A stretch of DNA of 64,000 bases from Bactrocera neohumeralis (GCF_024586455.1 NC_065921.1:45964574-46028573), one strand, 5' to 3'. Positions 43,326 to 54,082 are shown, numbered from the stretch's first letter. The notes: generated by a model from the sequence alone, not told the origin. Numbers and translations are program-made.

Positions 43326-43516
43326 GAAAAAGTATTTTCGATAACGGTCCCTGAGTAACAAAAGTAAAAAGGAGGCATCAACGTGCCAGCCTTATCGAAA
43401 GACATAGCAGCAAGTGAAGTGAAAAAGTATTTTCGATAGCGGTCCCTGAGTAACAAAAGTAAAAAGGAGGCATCGACGTGCCAGCCTTATCGAAAGACAT
43501 AGCAGCAAGTGAAGTG
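43326..43516 (+). repeat. 95-bp tandem repeat in gypsy leader
   Basis: Two consecutive units contain cgataacggtccctgagtaa (or cgatagcggtc...) and cgtgccagccttatcgaaag. They differ at about two positions. The leader of Drosophila gypsy carries a Su(Hw)-binding insulator; whether this repeat has a comparable role is unknown. The rest of the leader (43517-44134) shows no motif I can name. Confidence 0.88.
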
Positions 43517-44134
43517 AAAAAGTTTAGGCCAGCGAAATAATTGTTGTGAAAAACATAAAAGCTTTAGCAGTGATAAAATACAACAAGCAGCAATAACAAA
43601 GCAATTTAAATAGCGTTTATTGGCGACTACCAAATTGTAATTGTAACTAAAAGCGTAGATATGTACGAAAGTAATTATTACAATTAACAAAACTGTAACA
43701 GAACAATATTCTAAATTTGTGATTTTATATAAAACAGAAAACAAACACAAGCCTCATTATAAAATCCTAGTGTTAAAAATTAATTACGCGCGCGATCACA
43801 CATGATAGTTAAAATCAAGCGAGTGAATGGCTAAAAATGTTTAACCGAGCAGCACAGGCAACAACAACTATTGCTCACATAATCAACGACGGCGACTAAA
43901 ATTTAAAGTTTACCGAGAAATTGGAAACAAAAGCAAAGCAACAAAAGCACAAACGTAAAGTAACGAGTGTAGTGTTTGATAGTGGGGCTGTACGATTTGC
44001 CAACGTTAACAACGAAGTAAACCAGCAGCAGCAGCATCCAGAAACATCAGGATTAGAGTAAGAAACATTTTTTTTAACTTATAAGAATTATTTAAATTAA
44101 TTTAAATTATATTGTAATTATATTAAATTGTAAA

Positions 44135-45350
44135 ATGGCTAATCCCATCAACTTGGTCAGACCTCCCATTCTTCCTTCTAACCAATCCACTCCTCAAGCG
44201 ACAAATAACACTCAATTAAGTATAGACGACTTGACATCATTAATAGCGAATATAGCGACAAATATACTACAGCAGTAAGGACCAAAGGTAGTACAGGCCA
44301 CCCTAAATCCGGATGCCAACTTGGCAACTACAACTGATAGAGGACAGACATAGAGGAAATTTAGACGGTTTAGATAGGATCCCTGATGTAGTGAAGTGTC
44401 TAAAAGAATTTTCTGGCCGCCCAGGAGAATTCATATCTTGGAAAAAAAGTGTAGACCGTATATTAAATATATACGAACCATTAAAAGGAACCCCGAAATA
44501 CTACGGAATCCTTAGTGTAGTTAGAAATAAGATTGTTGGCAATGCAGATATGGCATTGGAATCTTATAACACGCCACTTGATTGGTCAGCAATAACAAAA
44601 TGTCTGGCAATGCATTATGCCGACAAGCGTGACCTATCCACCTTAGAGTACCAAATGACAACTCTAGTACAAGGTAATAAAACGGTTGCTGAATTCTATC
44701 AGCAAGTATACAAACACCTCTCATTAATTTTAAATAAACTAGGATGTACCGAAATGAGCAACGAATCTCTACGAATGATAACGCAATCATACAGGGATAA
44801 AGCTTTGGACACCTTCATAAGAGGATTAAATGGCGACCTCCCACGATTACTGGGAATAAGAGAACCGGTCGACTTACCTCAGGCCCTTCATTTATGCCTG
44901 AAACTAGACAATCAGAATTTTCGCATGAATCATGCTCACAATGTGAAAACGGCATACCAAACTCCTCAACTCTATCCTAAGCGACGTTCTTCACAGGAAC
45001 AACTGCAATCCTTTTACCCTAAATTGGCGTACTTGCCACAACCAAATCAAACAAATTGGCAATCTAGACAACAATTTCCTAACCAAATTCCGCATACAAG
45101 TACTCCACCCAGACCACCTAAACCTCAACCCCGGCCAGAACCTATGGAAGTTGATGAGAGTATGCAATCACGTCGAATTAACTATATGAACAGAACTCCT
45201 CAAAATCAATTTCAAGGGAAAAGACCACCATCAGTTAATAATCAGCAACAAAGGAAAACCCAAAGAACTTTCCACATTGCCACAATGTCGAAAGATGTGG
45301 AGAATGATTATTCGGAAGACGAACCATCTGAAGTTCATTTTTTAGCTTGA
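44135..45350 (+). pseudogene. gag: gag of young gypsy element, broken at the 5' end
   Basis: An ATG at 44135 starts MANPINLVRPPILPSN and runs 47 codons to TAA (44276-44278). The same frame continues as VVQATLNPDANLATTT before a TAG near 44352, and the main Gag sequence lies in another frame, open from 44313 to the TGA at 45348-45350. That part (about 345 residues) has the helical capsid region (DVVKCLKEFSG, WKKSVDRILNIYEP, ALDTFIRGLNGDLPRLLGI) and a proline, glutamine and arginine rich tail without a zinc knuckle. One stop and one shift thus separate the start from the body. Initiation at the internal ATG 44313 would give a nearly whole protein, which I cannot exclude. Confidence 0.8.
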
Positions 45351-48300
45351 TGAGCTCTTCGCTTCCATATTTTGAAGCAAGAGCTGATAACGGGAAAATT
45401 CTTAAGTTTTTGGTAGATACAGGATCTAGTAAAAACTACATTCAACCACACTTGGTTAAAAAACGTATTAAAAATAAAAACCCATTTTTCGCAAAAACAG
45501 TAACAGGTGATGTTAAAATTAATGAACACACAATGCTAAAACTATTTGGTCTAGGTAACGAAATCAAGTTTTTCTTAATGCCATCCTTAAAGACATTCGA
45601 TGGAATTTTGGGAAACGATACATTAAGAGAGCTTCAAGCAATTATCTACACAAATGAAAATTATTTAATAATAAAAAATCGAAAAAAAATTAAACTAAAG
45701 CAGCTTCCATCAAAGGCAATAAATGCAATACATATAAAGGACGAGCACTTATCGTCACAGCAGAAGACTAGCATTAAGCAAGCAGTAGACGCATTCCCAA
45801 ATCTGTTCGCGGAGCCGAACGAAAAATTAACATACACGACAAAAGTTGTTGGAGAAATAAGAACCGTAACGGACTCTCCTGTTTACTCGAAATTTTATCC
45901 ATACCCAGCATCTCTCAAATCAGAGGTAGAAAAGCAGGTAAAGAAACTTTTAGATGACAAGATTATAAGACCCTCTAGGTCTCCTTACAATTCACCCTTG
46001 TGGATCGTCCCGAAAAAGGCCGACTCAGCGGGGAATAAACAGTACCGAATGGTCATCGATTACCGAAAATTAAACTCAGTCACAACAACAGACAGATACC
46101 CAATTCCTGAAATAACAGAAGTAATTTCGCAGCTCGGCGAAAGCAAATTTTTCTCAGTGTTAGATCTGAAAAGCGGATTTCATCAAATCCCTCTAAGAGA
46201 ATCTGACATCGAGAAAACGGCATTTTCCATCAACAATGGTAAATACGAATTTACACGTTTACCATTTGGTTTGAAAAATGCTCCTTCTATTTTTCAGCGC
46301 GCTCTTGATGATATCTTGCGCGATCACATAGGAAAATACTGTTATGTCTACAACGATGACATAATTATATTTAGCAAAACGGAAAAAGAGCACCTTTTTC
46401 ACATTAATACAATTTTCAATACCTTGGACGAAGCCAACATGAAAGTTCAGTTGGATAAGTGTCACTTCTTCCAAAAGGAAGTAGAATTTTTAGGGTATGT
46501 CATATCTCCAAATGGCATAAAAACGAATCCTGCAAAAGTTGAAGCAATTGCCAACTTTCCAGAACCTATAACTTTAAAAGAGCTTCGCAGTTTTCTTGGC
46601 TTGTCAGGATACTACAGAAGATTCATAAAAGACTATGCGAAATTAGCAAAGCCACTGACTTCTCTTCTGAGAGGGGAAGAAGGTAGAATATCGAAAAACC
46701 AATCCGCAAAAGTAAAAATACTTTTGAATGAAGAAGCAATAGAAGCTTTCAATAATATAAAACGTTCACTCACTTCCAGAGATGTGATACTTGCATATCC
46801 TGATTATACGAAAAATTTCGAACTGGTAACAGACGCCTCCAACTTTGCAATCGGAGCCGTACTATCGCAAGACTCAAAGCCTCTGGCATTTATCTCAAGA
46901 ACATTGAGCAAGGCGGAGGAACATTACGCCGCCAATGAAAAAGAGATGCTAGCCATAATTTGGGCACTGAATTCATTTAGGAATTACTTATATGGCTCAG
47001 CTAAAGTACAAATCTTTACTGATCACCAGCCGCTCACTTACGCTTTGAGCAATAAGAATAACAATAGCAAGATGAAAAGGTGGAAAGCAGCCTTGGAAGA
47101 ATATTCATACGACTTACATTATAAACCTGGGAAACAAAACGTGGTAGCAGATGCACTATCCAGGATACCCCCGAAGGAATCACAGGTTAACAGTCTATCA
47201 ATAGCAACCAATTCGAATGATAGCTCGTCCCATAATTTAATTTATAGCATAGAAGCCCCTATAAACGCTTTCAAAAACCAAATAATTTTAAAAACAGATA
47301 GCACATCTACGTATCAATTTAAAATCGTGTTTCCTACATATCATAGACACATAATTACGGAACCTGATTATTCCGAACAAACCCTTAAATCAATTCTAAA
47401 AAGATATTTGAACCCATCAGTTATAAATTGTATAAAAGCGGAAGAATATGTTATGGGCAAAATACAAGAGGTCTACCCATTACATTTTAGCAAATACCGA
47501 GTTAGGTTCACACAGATACAAGTGGAAGATATACCTAATGAAAAAGAACAGGAAGAGATCATTATAAAAACGCACAATAGAGCGCACAGAAATACTAGGG
47601 AAAATAAAATGCAAATTCTGGAAAAGTACTATTTTCCTGCAATGGCAAGTAAAATAAAGAAGATTATAAGAAACTGTGCAACATGCAAGGAAAGCAAATA
47701 TGACCGACGTCCAACGAAACCTCAAATTCAGGCCACACCCATTCCACAGTTCGCAGGCCAAATAGTGCACATTGATATATTTATAGTTGGTAAGGAATTA
47801 GTTCTAACCGCGATGGACAAATTCTCCAAATACGCAATAGCAAAACCCATTCGATCGAGAGCATCGGAACACATCAGACAGCCTTTACGCGATATCCTTT
47901 TCTCCTTTGTTCCAGAAACAATAGTGATGGATAACGAGAAATCTTTTAATTCTGAAGCAATAAACTTCATGATAGAGAATGAATTCGGAATCAATATTTT
48001 TAGAACCGCTCCGTATACAAGTTGTTCAAACGGACAGGTAGAACGTTTCCATTCTACATTACAAGAAATAATGCGATGTCTTCAAAAGGAGAGCACGTAC
48101 CGTTCATTCCACGAATTGTTGGATAAATCAGTTTTCGAATATAACTCCACTATTCATACGACAACAGGAAGAAAACCTGTAGAAATATTCTTTGGCAGAC
48201 GTGTTTATAGCGACCCTAAAATAATGGAGAAAGACAGACAAGAAACTATAAACAGACTCCTAGCGAAACAAAACGCAGACCTTACATACCATAACAAGAA

Positions 48301-48472
48301 CAGATCACCTCCATGCACATATGCGGAAGGAGATATCATATTTGTCAAAGTAAATAGAAGATTAGGAAATAAGTTATCGGCTAGATTTAGAAAAGAAATT
48401 GTTGCGAAAAATTTTAATACAACAGTAGTAACTAAATCAGGTAGAGTAGTTCATAAAAGTAACATTAAATAG
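45350..48472 (+). CDS. pol: Pol polyprotein of gypsy element (protease-RT-RNase H-integrase)
   Basis: About 1,040 residues, the normal size. Its first ATG overlaps the gag stop (tgatg at 45348-45352); related viruses make Pol by frameshifting. The protease has FLVDTGSSKNY at residues 22-32. RT has LWIVPKKAD, VIDYRKLNS, VLDLKSGFHQI and the catalytic box YCYVYNDDIIIF near residue 335; the variable X of YxDD is usually V, M or L, and N is unusual. RNase H begins VTDASNFAIGAVLSQ. Integrase has an HHCC zinc domain (CATCKESK), then D in VHIDIF near residue 810, D in IVMDNEKSF and E in GQVERFHS. No internal stop. Catalytic residues are present, so it may still be functional. Confidence 0.93.
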   Translation: MSSSLPYFEARADNGKILKFLVDTGSSKNYIQPHLVKKRIKNKNPFFAKTVTGDVKINEHTMLKLFGLGNEIKFFLMPSLKTFDGILGNDTLRELQAIIYTNENYLIIKNRKKIKLKQLPSKAINAIHIKDEHLSSQQKTSIKQAVDAFPNLFAEPNEKLTYTTKVVGEIRTVTDSPVYSKFYPYPASLKSEVEKQVKKLLDDKIIRPSRSPYNSPLWIVPKKADSAGNKQYRMVIDYRKLNSVTTTDRYPIPEITEVISQLGESKFFSVLDLKSGFHQIPLRESDIEKTAFSINNGKYEFTRLPFGLKNAPSIFQRALDDILRDHIGKYCYVYNDDIIIFSKTEKEHLFHINTIFNTLDEANMKVQLDKCHFFQKEVEFLGYVISPNGIKTNPAKVEAIANFPEPITLKELRSFLGLSGYYRRFIKDYAKLAKPLTSLLRGEEGRISKNQSAKVKILLNEEAIEAFNNIKRSLTSRDVILAYPDYTKNFELVTDASNFAIGAVLSQDSKPLAFISRTLSKAEEHYAANEKEMLAIIWALNSFRNYLYGSAKVQIFTDHQPLTYALSNKNNNSKMKRWKAALEEYSYDLHYKPGKQNVVADALSRIPPKESQVNSLSIATNSNDSSSHNLIYSIEAPINAFKNQIILKTDSTSTYQFKIVFPTYHRHIITEPDYSEQTLKSILKRYLNPSVINCIKAEEYVMGKIQEVYPLHFSKYRVRFTQIQVEDIPNEKEQEEIIIKTHNRAHRNTRENKMQILEKYYFPAMASKIKKIIRNCATCKESKYDRRPTKPQIQATPIPQFAGQIVHIDIFIVGKELVLTAMDKFSKYAIAKPIRSRASEHIRQPLRDILFSFVPETIVMDNEKSFNSEAINFMIENEFGINIFRTAPYTSCSNGQVERFHSTLQEIMRCLQKESTYRSFHELLDKSVFEYNSTIHTTTGRKPVEIFFGRRVYSDPKIMEKDRQETINRLLAKQNADLTYHNKNRSPPCTYAEGDIIFVKVNRRLGNKLSARFRKEIVAKNFNTTVVTKSGRVVHKSNIK

Positions 48473-48528
48473 AAATGCATGAGTAAATATGAATTTAAGC
48501 ACATAAAATTTCTTCTGTAATAGGAAAA

Positions 48529-50085
48529 ATGAATACGGGGGAAATCATGACAATCATGCTGGTATTAGCATTGACGGTAGACGCACAACAAATCGACATC
48601 CAGGATTTAACGAATAATAACGGATATTTACCCATCAAAACTAACGAACTGAAAATAATTAATCATTATGACAAAACACTTCATTTTATCAACTTAACAG
48701 CCTACGAGGAAACAGTAGCCTTAATATCAAATAACATTAACATGCTAAAAACCACAACTTTTGAAGATAAACAAATTTTGGACACAGTTAATAGGAACTT
48801 TGCATTACTCCAATCAAAAATAAGCGGCTTACACCCTCATTTTAAATCAAAACGAGGACTTGTAAATATTATAGGGAAAGGATTAAAATATATAGCAGGA
48901 TCCATGGACAGTGATGACGAGACGGAAATCCATAACGCACTCACAGAAATACACGAAAATGAATTATCCACAACAGCTAGTATGACGAATATAGTACGCG
49001 TTAATAACTTCATATCCGAGGAAATATACAATATAACAAAACATATTAACCAACAGCAAATCTCAATAAGTCATTACATTAATACATTTAAGGACACCAT
49101 ACAAAACAAAATAAAGTCATTAGAGGACAAGGTTCAATTTTTAGAGCACACATACCAAATAGAAAACGATATATCCTTTTTACGAAACCACATAGACGAC
49201 ATAGGACAAATTATATTTTCCAGCAAAATAGGTATAATTCCTACGGACATCCTCACCAAATTAGAACTCGAATTAATTACAGATTTCGACAGTTACCAAA
49301 ATATCAAGACAGCAGTAATATTTCAAAACAACAACATAATCATAATCCTCCTAATACCCCAATACTCACCAAATACCCTTTCACAAATCAGATTTGAACC
49401 ACTTCCTAATATAGCTAATAAATCAATAGCCTTAGGTACTTACGAAGTATTAATAGATTCAGAAAACAATATGTATGAAACATATGTAAAAAACAATTTG
49501 GAGAAAAATTTAATAAAAATTCACAATAAATGTTTAGAAAATATATTGAAATTCGAAGAAGCAAATTGTAATTTAGAAACTATAGATAAAATAAATGTCA
49601 CGGAAATAGTCCCTGGTATTCTAGTATTTAAGCATTTTGATGTAGAAATAGAACACAATTGCAATAAGCAAAAAATAAAACTGAAAGGCAACTTTCTTAT
49701 CAAATTTGAAAATTGTTATATTAGTACGCTTAATAAGACGTATTCGAACATTAACATTAAAATATATGAAACATTTATTTTGCCAAATCGAATCACAAAA
49801 ATTAAAGAGAAAAAGAATGTAACTGAACTTGTTCTTAAATTAGAAAATCTTTATGTAAAACAAATAAATCACGAAAATAGTATCGAATTACTAATGAATA
49901 AAAATAAAAAGAGGAATTTAATCAGCATAGGCACTGATGTTATAATTATAACTATAATTTTAATAACAATTGTATACATCATTATAAAAAGTAAGCAAAA
50001 GCTAAATATTTCAATTGAGCCACTGCAAGCAACTTCAGCAAAAAGGGGACCATTTCTACAAATTTCAACACCACAAATGCATTAA
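48529..50085 (+). CDS. env: Env-like glycoprotein of gypsy element
   Basis: A 518-residue open frame in the env position, expected to be expressed from a spliced RNA. Residues 1-19 are hydrophobic and likely a signal peptide. A basic cleavage motif KSKR ends at residue 109 and is followed by a hydrophobic-glycine stretch, as in the F-type fusion proteins shared by errantiviruses and baculoviruses. Several N-x-S/T sites occur. A coiled region spans about residues 130-215. One membrane helix lies near residues 470-487, with a short basic cytoplasmic tail. The frame is intact, so a membrane protein could be made; infectivity cannot be judged from sequence. Confidence 0.9.
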   Translation: MNTGEIMTIMLVLALTVDAQQIDIQDLTNNNGYLPIKTNELKIINHYDKTLHFINLTAYEETVALISNNINMLKTTTFEDKQILDTVNRNFALLQSKISGLHPHFKSKRGLVNIIGKGLKYIAGSMDSDDETEIHNALTEIHENELSTTASMTNIVRVNNFISEEIYNITKHINQQQISISHYINTFKDTIQNKIKSLEDKVQFLEHTYQIENDISFLRNHIDDIGQIIFSSKIGIIPTDILTKLELELITDFDSYQNIKTAVIFQNNNIIIILLIPQYSPNTLSQIRFEPLPNIANKSIALGTYEVLIDSENNMYETYVKNNLEKNLIKIHNKCLENILKFEEANCNLETIDKINVTEIVPGILVFKHFDVEIEHNCNKQKIKLKGNFLIKFENCYISTLNKTYSNINIKIYETFILPNRITKIKEKKNVTELVLKLENLYVKQINHENSIELLMNKNKKRNLISIGTDVIIITIILITIVYIIIKSKQKLNISIEPLQATSAKRGPFLQISTPQMH

Positions 50086-50108
50086 TCCCGATTGAGGACA
50101 ATCGACTT

Positions 50109-50119
50109 AAGAGGGGAAG
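50109..50119 (+). promoter_or_regulatory. polypurine tract of gypsy element
   Basis: aagaggggaag lies immediately before the 3' LTR and would prime plus-strand DNA synthesis. Confidence 0.85.
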
Positions 50120-50429
50120 AGTTAGCACGAACCAAGCATAAAGTGCAACTATGTCAACAACCCCGAAATTACAGCGCAAGCGACAACTGGTAAATTCTGC
50201 CGATGCAACCTCAGCACATCCGGCACATGCCAATTGAAAATGCAATCGAATTGCTTATATTAATTCTAAGAAATATATCACGCCACTTAATAATTCCGTG
50301 GCTTAGAATAAGTATAAATTAAGCAAATTGTAAAATTTAAGGGGAGTCGTTTTTGGTCAATAAAGCGGACACGCTGTCCGATTAAAAAATAATATTTTTT
50401 TGATATTTCCAACGCGGGAATACATAATT
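50120..50429 (+). repeat. 3' LTR of gypsy element
   Basis: 310 bases matching the 5' LTR at all but two positions. It carries aataaa at 50359-50364. The target-site tata follows at 50430-50433. Confidence 0.95.
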
Positions 50430-50437
50430 TATATAAG

Positions 50438-51386
50438 TACATATATGTATGTTTTGTGTTGTAACTGCTAAGCTTGTTGCTCTCGTCGCAATTTGATTGT
50501 CGACTCTACTATTTGTGCCGGTGTACTTATTGTTATTATTGAAATTGTTGTTTTTTCTGATGTTCTTTGAATTTACTTCTCGCTCTCGTTCGTTGCGTTG
50601 TTACAAGTGCTGTGTTGTTAAATTCGATGTCCTTTATGGAGGTCACAATTGCATTTTTATTAGAGAGAATCCGTAATTTGTTGTTGGTATTATTTAATTG
50701 CTTGTGTATTTATGTATTCCAAATATATGTGAGTAGTTTTTGTTTTATAAATCGGTATGCTTTAACTTTCGAAGAGTTCCCGATTGTTTTTGCACTTCAG
50801 AGTAATCACTGAATTTTTGTTTTTGCAAGAAGTTTTTCTCTAACCTTCGTAGAGGTCGCAATTGTTATTGTATTTCAGAGGAATCACTGAATTTTTTTGT
50901 TTTAATATTAAACTAGTCTCTAACCTTCGTAGAGGTCGAAATTGTTTTTGCACTTCTGAGTTTTTGTTTTTGTAAGAACTAAGTCTCTAACCTTCGTAGA
51001 GGTCGCAATTGAATTTGCACTAAGAAAAATCACTAATATGTTGCTGTTTTAAACAGACAGTATTTAACCTTCATAAAGGTCGTGTTCAAACTCAGTTATT
51101 TTTAACTGATTTGTTATACAGTTTTAAACACCTTATTCAAGTTCATTGACCTGATTAAAGGCCGTTATTACAAACGCACTTTTCACAAATTTCACCAAAT
51201 TTATAATTTGATGCTGCTAATTATTATATTTAACTTGACGTTTTTCACATTTATTGTTCCGTATTTCCTTATAACTTTTAAGCCTTTGAAATTAGTACAA
51301 TTCACCAATTTTTCAATTTTTAGGTGTACAGAGTGAACAATATTTAAATCCTTTTAAATTTTATTTAAGTTTTAATCCTCGTCGCC
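50438..51386 (-). repeat. leader of element B with degenerate tandem repeats
   Basis: This is the part of element B between its 5' LTR and the R2 insertion. A motif near ctaaccttcgtagaggtcgc appears at about 50836, 50919, 50985 and, weaker, 51066. Related ttcgaagagttcccgattg and ctttatggaggtcacaattg copies lie near 50775 and 50631. Spacing is roughly 65-85 bases, with an intervening cacttcagagtaatcactga block. There is no coding potential. Errantivirus leaders such as that of Idefix also carry tandem repeats. Confidence 0.75.
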
Positions 51387-51387
51387 A
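51376..51387 (-). promoter_or_regulatory. primer-binding site of element B
   Basis: On the minus strand tggcgacgagga follows the LTR end (gaatattaa). It is the same 12-mer seen at 7029-7040 in an unrelated LTR remnant, probably tRNA-Ser type. Confidence 0.75.
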
Positions 51388-51626
51388 TTAATATTCTTTA
51401 ATGAATCACAATCTTCAGTGTCACAATAAGAACTAGTTTTCTTTATTTTCTATATTATCACTAAGCATAAATAACATAGAGCTTATTCTAATTTCTCTTA
51501 TTATTAAATATTATGCTGTCACGATAAGTTCTCTTAATACTCTTATATTTAATGTTGTTGTAGCATCATACATAATTTGTATGTATGTATGTATGTACGT
51601 ATGTATGTATGTATGTGTACATTACT
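51387..51626 (-). repeat. 5' LTR of element B
   Basis: 240 bases, matching the LTR at 35525-35765 (for example tcagtgtcacaataagaact, cactaagcataaataacat). Differences include gaatcacaatc for gaaactcaatc and agttttc for acttttc. A tatg microsatellite lies in the U3 part. The flanking atat repeats the base pattern at the other end. Confidence 0.92.
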
Positions 51627-51630
51627 ATAT

Positions 51631-52040
51631 GCTATGCTGATTATTTCACTCGCTTTTAGCAAATAATATCGTAATAGGTATGTGCTATTTTTTTACTGAT
51701 TAGTAATTATGCCTTACCTCAGTGCGATGAAAGTGCCTCAATGATGAAATTTTAGTTACAATTACCCTGATTTTTTCTCGTTATAATAACGGACTACTAT
51801 CGTTATGAATTATAATCCCACTCTATTTTTGGCACTTTGTTTCAGCTTATTAATTTGCTAATTAATTTGCTTATTTATTCGCTGATAGGAGCAACAGATC
51901 CCACTAATATATTTATATAGAACTGGATAGATAAAAGAAAAATATAGTTAACCATAACATTAATTTTATCATAAATATTGCTAGATCAATAAGTCATAAA
52001 TATACTTAATTGCAAATAGATTTTCGCGAATTTACAGTAT
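51631..52040. other. non-coding DNA
   Basis: AT-rich sequence without a coding frame or recognised repeat, between element B and a LINE fragment. Confidence 0.5.
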
Positions 52041-53160
52041 GGCTAAAGCAAAAATCAAGGTTTGCGTGGGGAAAGACTTAACACAGTCGACTTCAGACCA
52101 ATCAGTCTTCCACCCTGCATTTCTAAAATATTTTAGAAAGTGTTACTATCAAAGTTGACTCCCTTCCTCCGCGAAAGTATTATTATACCAATGCACCAAT
52201 TCGGGTTTTGTGAAAAACTTAGCACGATAGAGCAAGTGAATAGAATTACTAACGAAATAAGAAAAGCATTTGAGCACAGAGAGTACTGATCAGATATACA
52301 TATTTTTAGACGTGGCTCAAGCATTTGATAAGGTGTGGCATGATGGCCTTTTATATAAGACTAAAAACATTCTACCTTTAGAATTGTATAAAACGTTGGA
52401 GTCTTATTTAAAAAATAGACAATTTATAGTAAAAGTGGGAGATTTCATATCTTATCGACAGAAAAGGGCTGGTGTACCACAGGGCAGTATTTTCGGCCCA
52501 ACTCTATACATTAGCAAATTTCGAACAGCTAATAATGTATTTACATCAACTTTTGCGGATGACACAGCTTTAGTGAGAATTAACAAATGCCACATTAAAG
52601 CATCAAAAATATTAGTGGAGCACTTAAATTCTGTCGAAGAATGGCTAGCCAACTGGCGTGTAAAAGTGAATTTAAAAGTGTAAGCATATTACGTTTTCGC
52701 TTAGACCAAAAATGTCCCCAGCAATAAAAATGAACATTATTTAACCCAAGCGAATGAAGTAACATATCTTGGTATTCACCTATGATAAGACTTACGTGGA
52801 GAAAACACATATCGAGTAAAATGCATGAAGATAAGAGCTGCAAATTTAAATTGGCTTTTACAACATGTTTTTTTAACATGTTCACCATGGTACATGCGTA
52901 ATGAAAATATCCGTAAAGTCCTTGGTATTCCTATGGTAAAGAAAGAAGTAGAAGACAGCAGTCTTAAATATACATATATCTAAACTCCGCCTTAAAAGCA
53001 GCGATATTTTTGCGTACTAAGGAGCTAAGGAGCAATGTATCACCAAAACAGCTCAATCACTTGCGTGAGCTTGTCTAGTTTGTAAATAGATTTAATATTT
53101 TATTACTTATTGTTAGGCTTTTAAAACAAAAAGCAGATTCAATAAATAAATAAATATTGC
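52041..53160 (+). pseudogene. Jockey-type LINE, reverse transcriptase fragment with 3' tail
   Basis: Homology starts near FRPISLPPCISKIF (about 52095) with several early stops. The frame 52287-52683 carries IFLDVAQAFDKVWHDGLLYK, then SYLKNRQFIVKV, RAGVPQGSIFGPTLY and the catalytic box STFADDTALV near 52560. A TAA closes it and later frames show scattered family sequence to about 53090. The end has caataaataaataaata near 53140, typical of the short A-rich tails of Jockey-clade elements. The endonuclease and ORF1 are missing: a 5'-truncated dead copy. Confidence 0.85.
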
Positions 53161-53940
53161 AAAAAAAGTAAATAAAAAAGTTTGCATAGTAAGAACTGGT
53201 GGTGGAAACCGTAGGTGCGGAGGTGTGTAATACGAGTATAATGAGTAGGTAACTTTTCTGATTCAAAAGGTTGAATACAAAGTGAGTTGATAGTATACTC
53301 TGTGTTAGTGTGTATTGGTAGCTATAGTTGACTGTGATGAGTTTTAGCATGTCCTTTTATTGTGATATTGCAATCTTATTAGCCTAAATAGCTTATAAGC
53401 AAACGGTAAAAATCTTATTGATAATTCGGATTTCCAAGTATTTTTTTTTTAAATACAAAACTAAAAAGCTTTCTTCTTAGTAAAGAATAAATTTATTTCT
53501 CATTTTCATACAATTCTTGAGAGATCTCTTCTCTAGATTATATAAGCTAAACAAAGACCTGCTAGGAACCCAATAAACAATCAGAACTAATCGCATTGCT
53601 AATAATATGAATGTAACTGTGTTGCTCTTATACATAGATATAATATAAGCAGAATTGCTTGTTTGAAGAAAAACAAACTGAAAGATAAGATGCTGCTCAG
53701 CAGTGACGTTCTTGTTGTAAAAGCTGGAAGTATCATAATACTTCCATAGCAAAGTGGTGAAGTCAATGTGTTCTTGATCGAAGCTTCTGAGTGGGACTCG
53801 AGTGCCAACACGTATGCATTGCGTGTAGACAAGAGCAGACGTGTTGGCAGGAGCATATTTTTACGTACTTTCAAAAATACGTACAGAAAGACAAGAATTC
53901 AAATGCTACACCTGCAGCCTATATACGGTTAAACAAAAAC
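53161..53940. other. non-coding DNA
   Basis: No supported gene. Short frames on the minus strand have no family resemblance. A small inverted pair, tttacgta ... tacgta, lies near 53870. Confidence 0.5.
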
Positions 53941-54082
53941 TTTTATAAATTAACGTAAAAAATATATTTTTGAATTGGATAAGCATCTTCAATGACTTTT
54001 GAAAAAACTTCTTTTCAGATAATGAGGTTACAAAACTTTTTTACTTTACAGCCAAGTTTAAAAGAATTAGTGAGGATATAAA

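Larger units (their letters stand above)
42966..50429 (+). mobile_element. young gypsy-type errantivirus provirus
   Basis: It has two 310-base LTRs, a TATA duplication on both sides (42962-42965 and 50430-50433), a tRNA-Lys type primer site, gag, pol and env in order, and a purine tract before the 3' LTR. LTRs start agttag and end taatt, as in the gypsy group. I find only two differences between LTRs, so insertion was recent relative to everything around it. Pol and env are open; gag is broken near its start. This is an endogenous insect retrovirus-like element (Metaviridae, Errantivirus) of about 7.46 kb. Confidence 0.95.
35525..51626 (-). mobile_element. element B: old errantivirus-like LTR retrotransposon, multiply interrupted
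   Basis: Two LTRs in direct orientation (35525-35765 and 51387-51626) end in attact/attaat and are flanked by atat on both sides (35521-35524 and 51627-51630). On the minus strand the order is 5' LTR, primer site, repeat-rich leader, gag, protease, RT, RNase H, integrase, purine tract, 3' LTR. Interruptions are an R1 repeat, an RTE LINE, and an R2 repeat that itself carries a young gypsy element. After removal of these the element is about 6 kb. There is no env frame. LTRs differ at several positions, so it is older than the gypsy element inside it. Confidence 0.9.
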
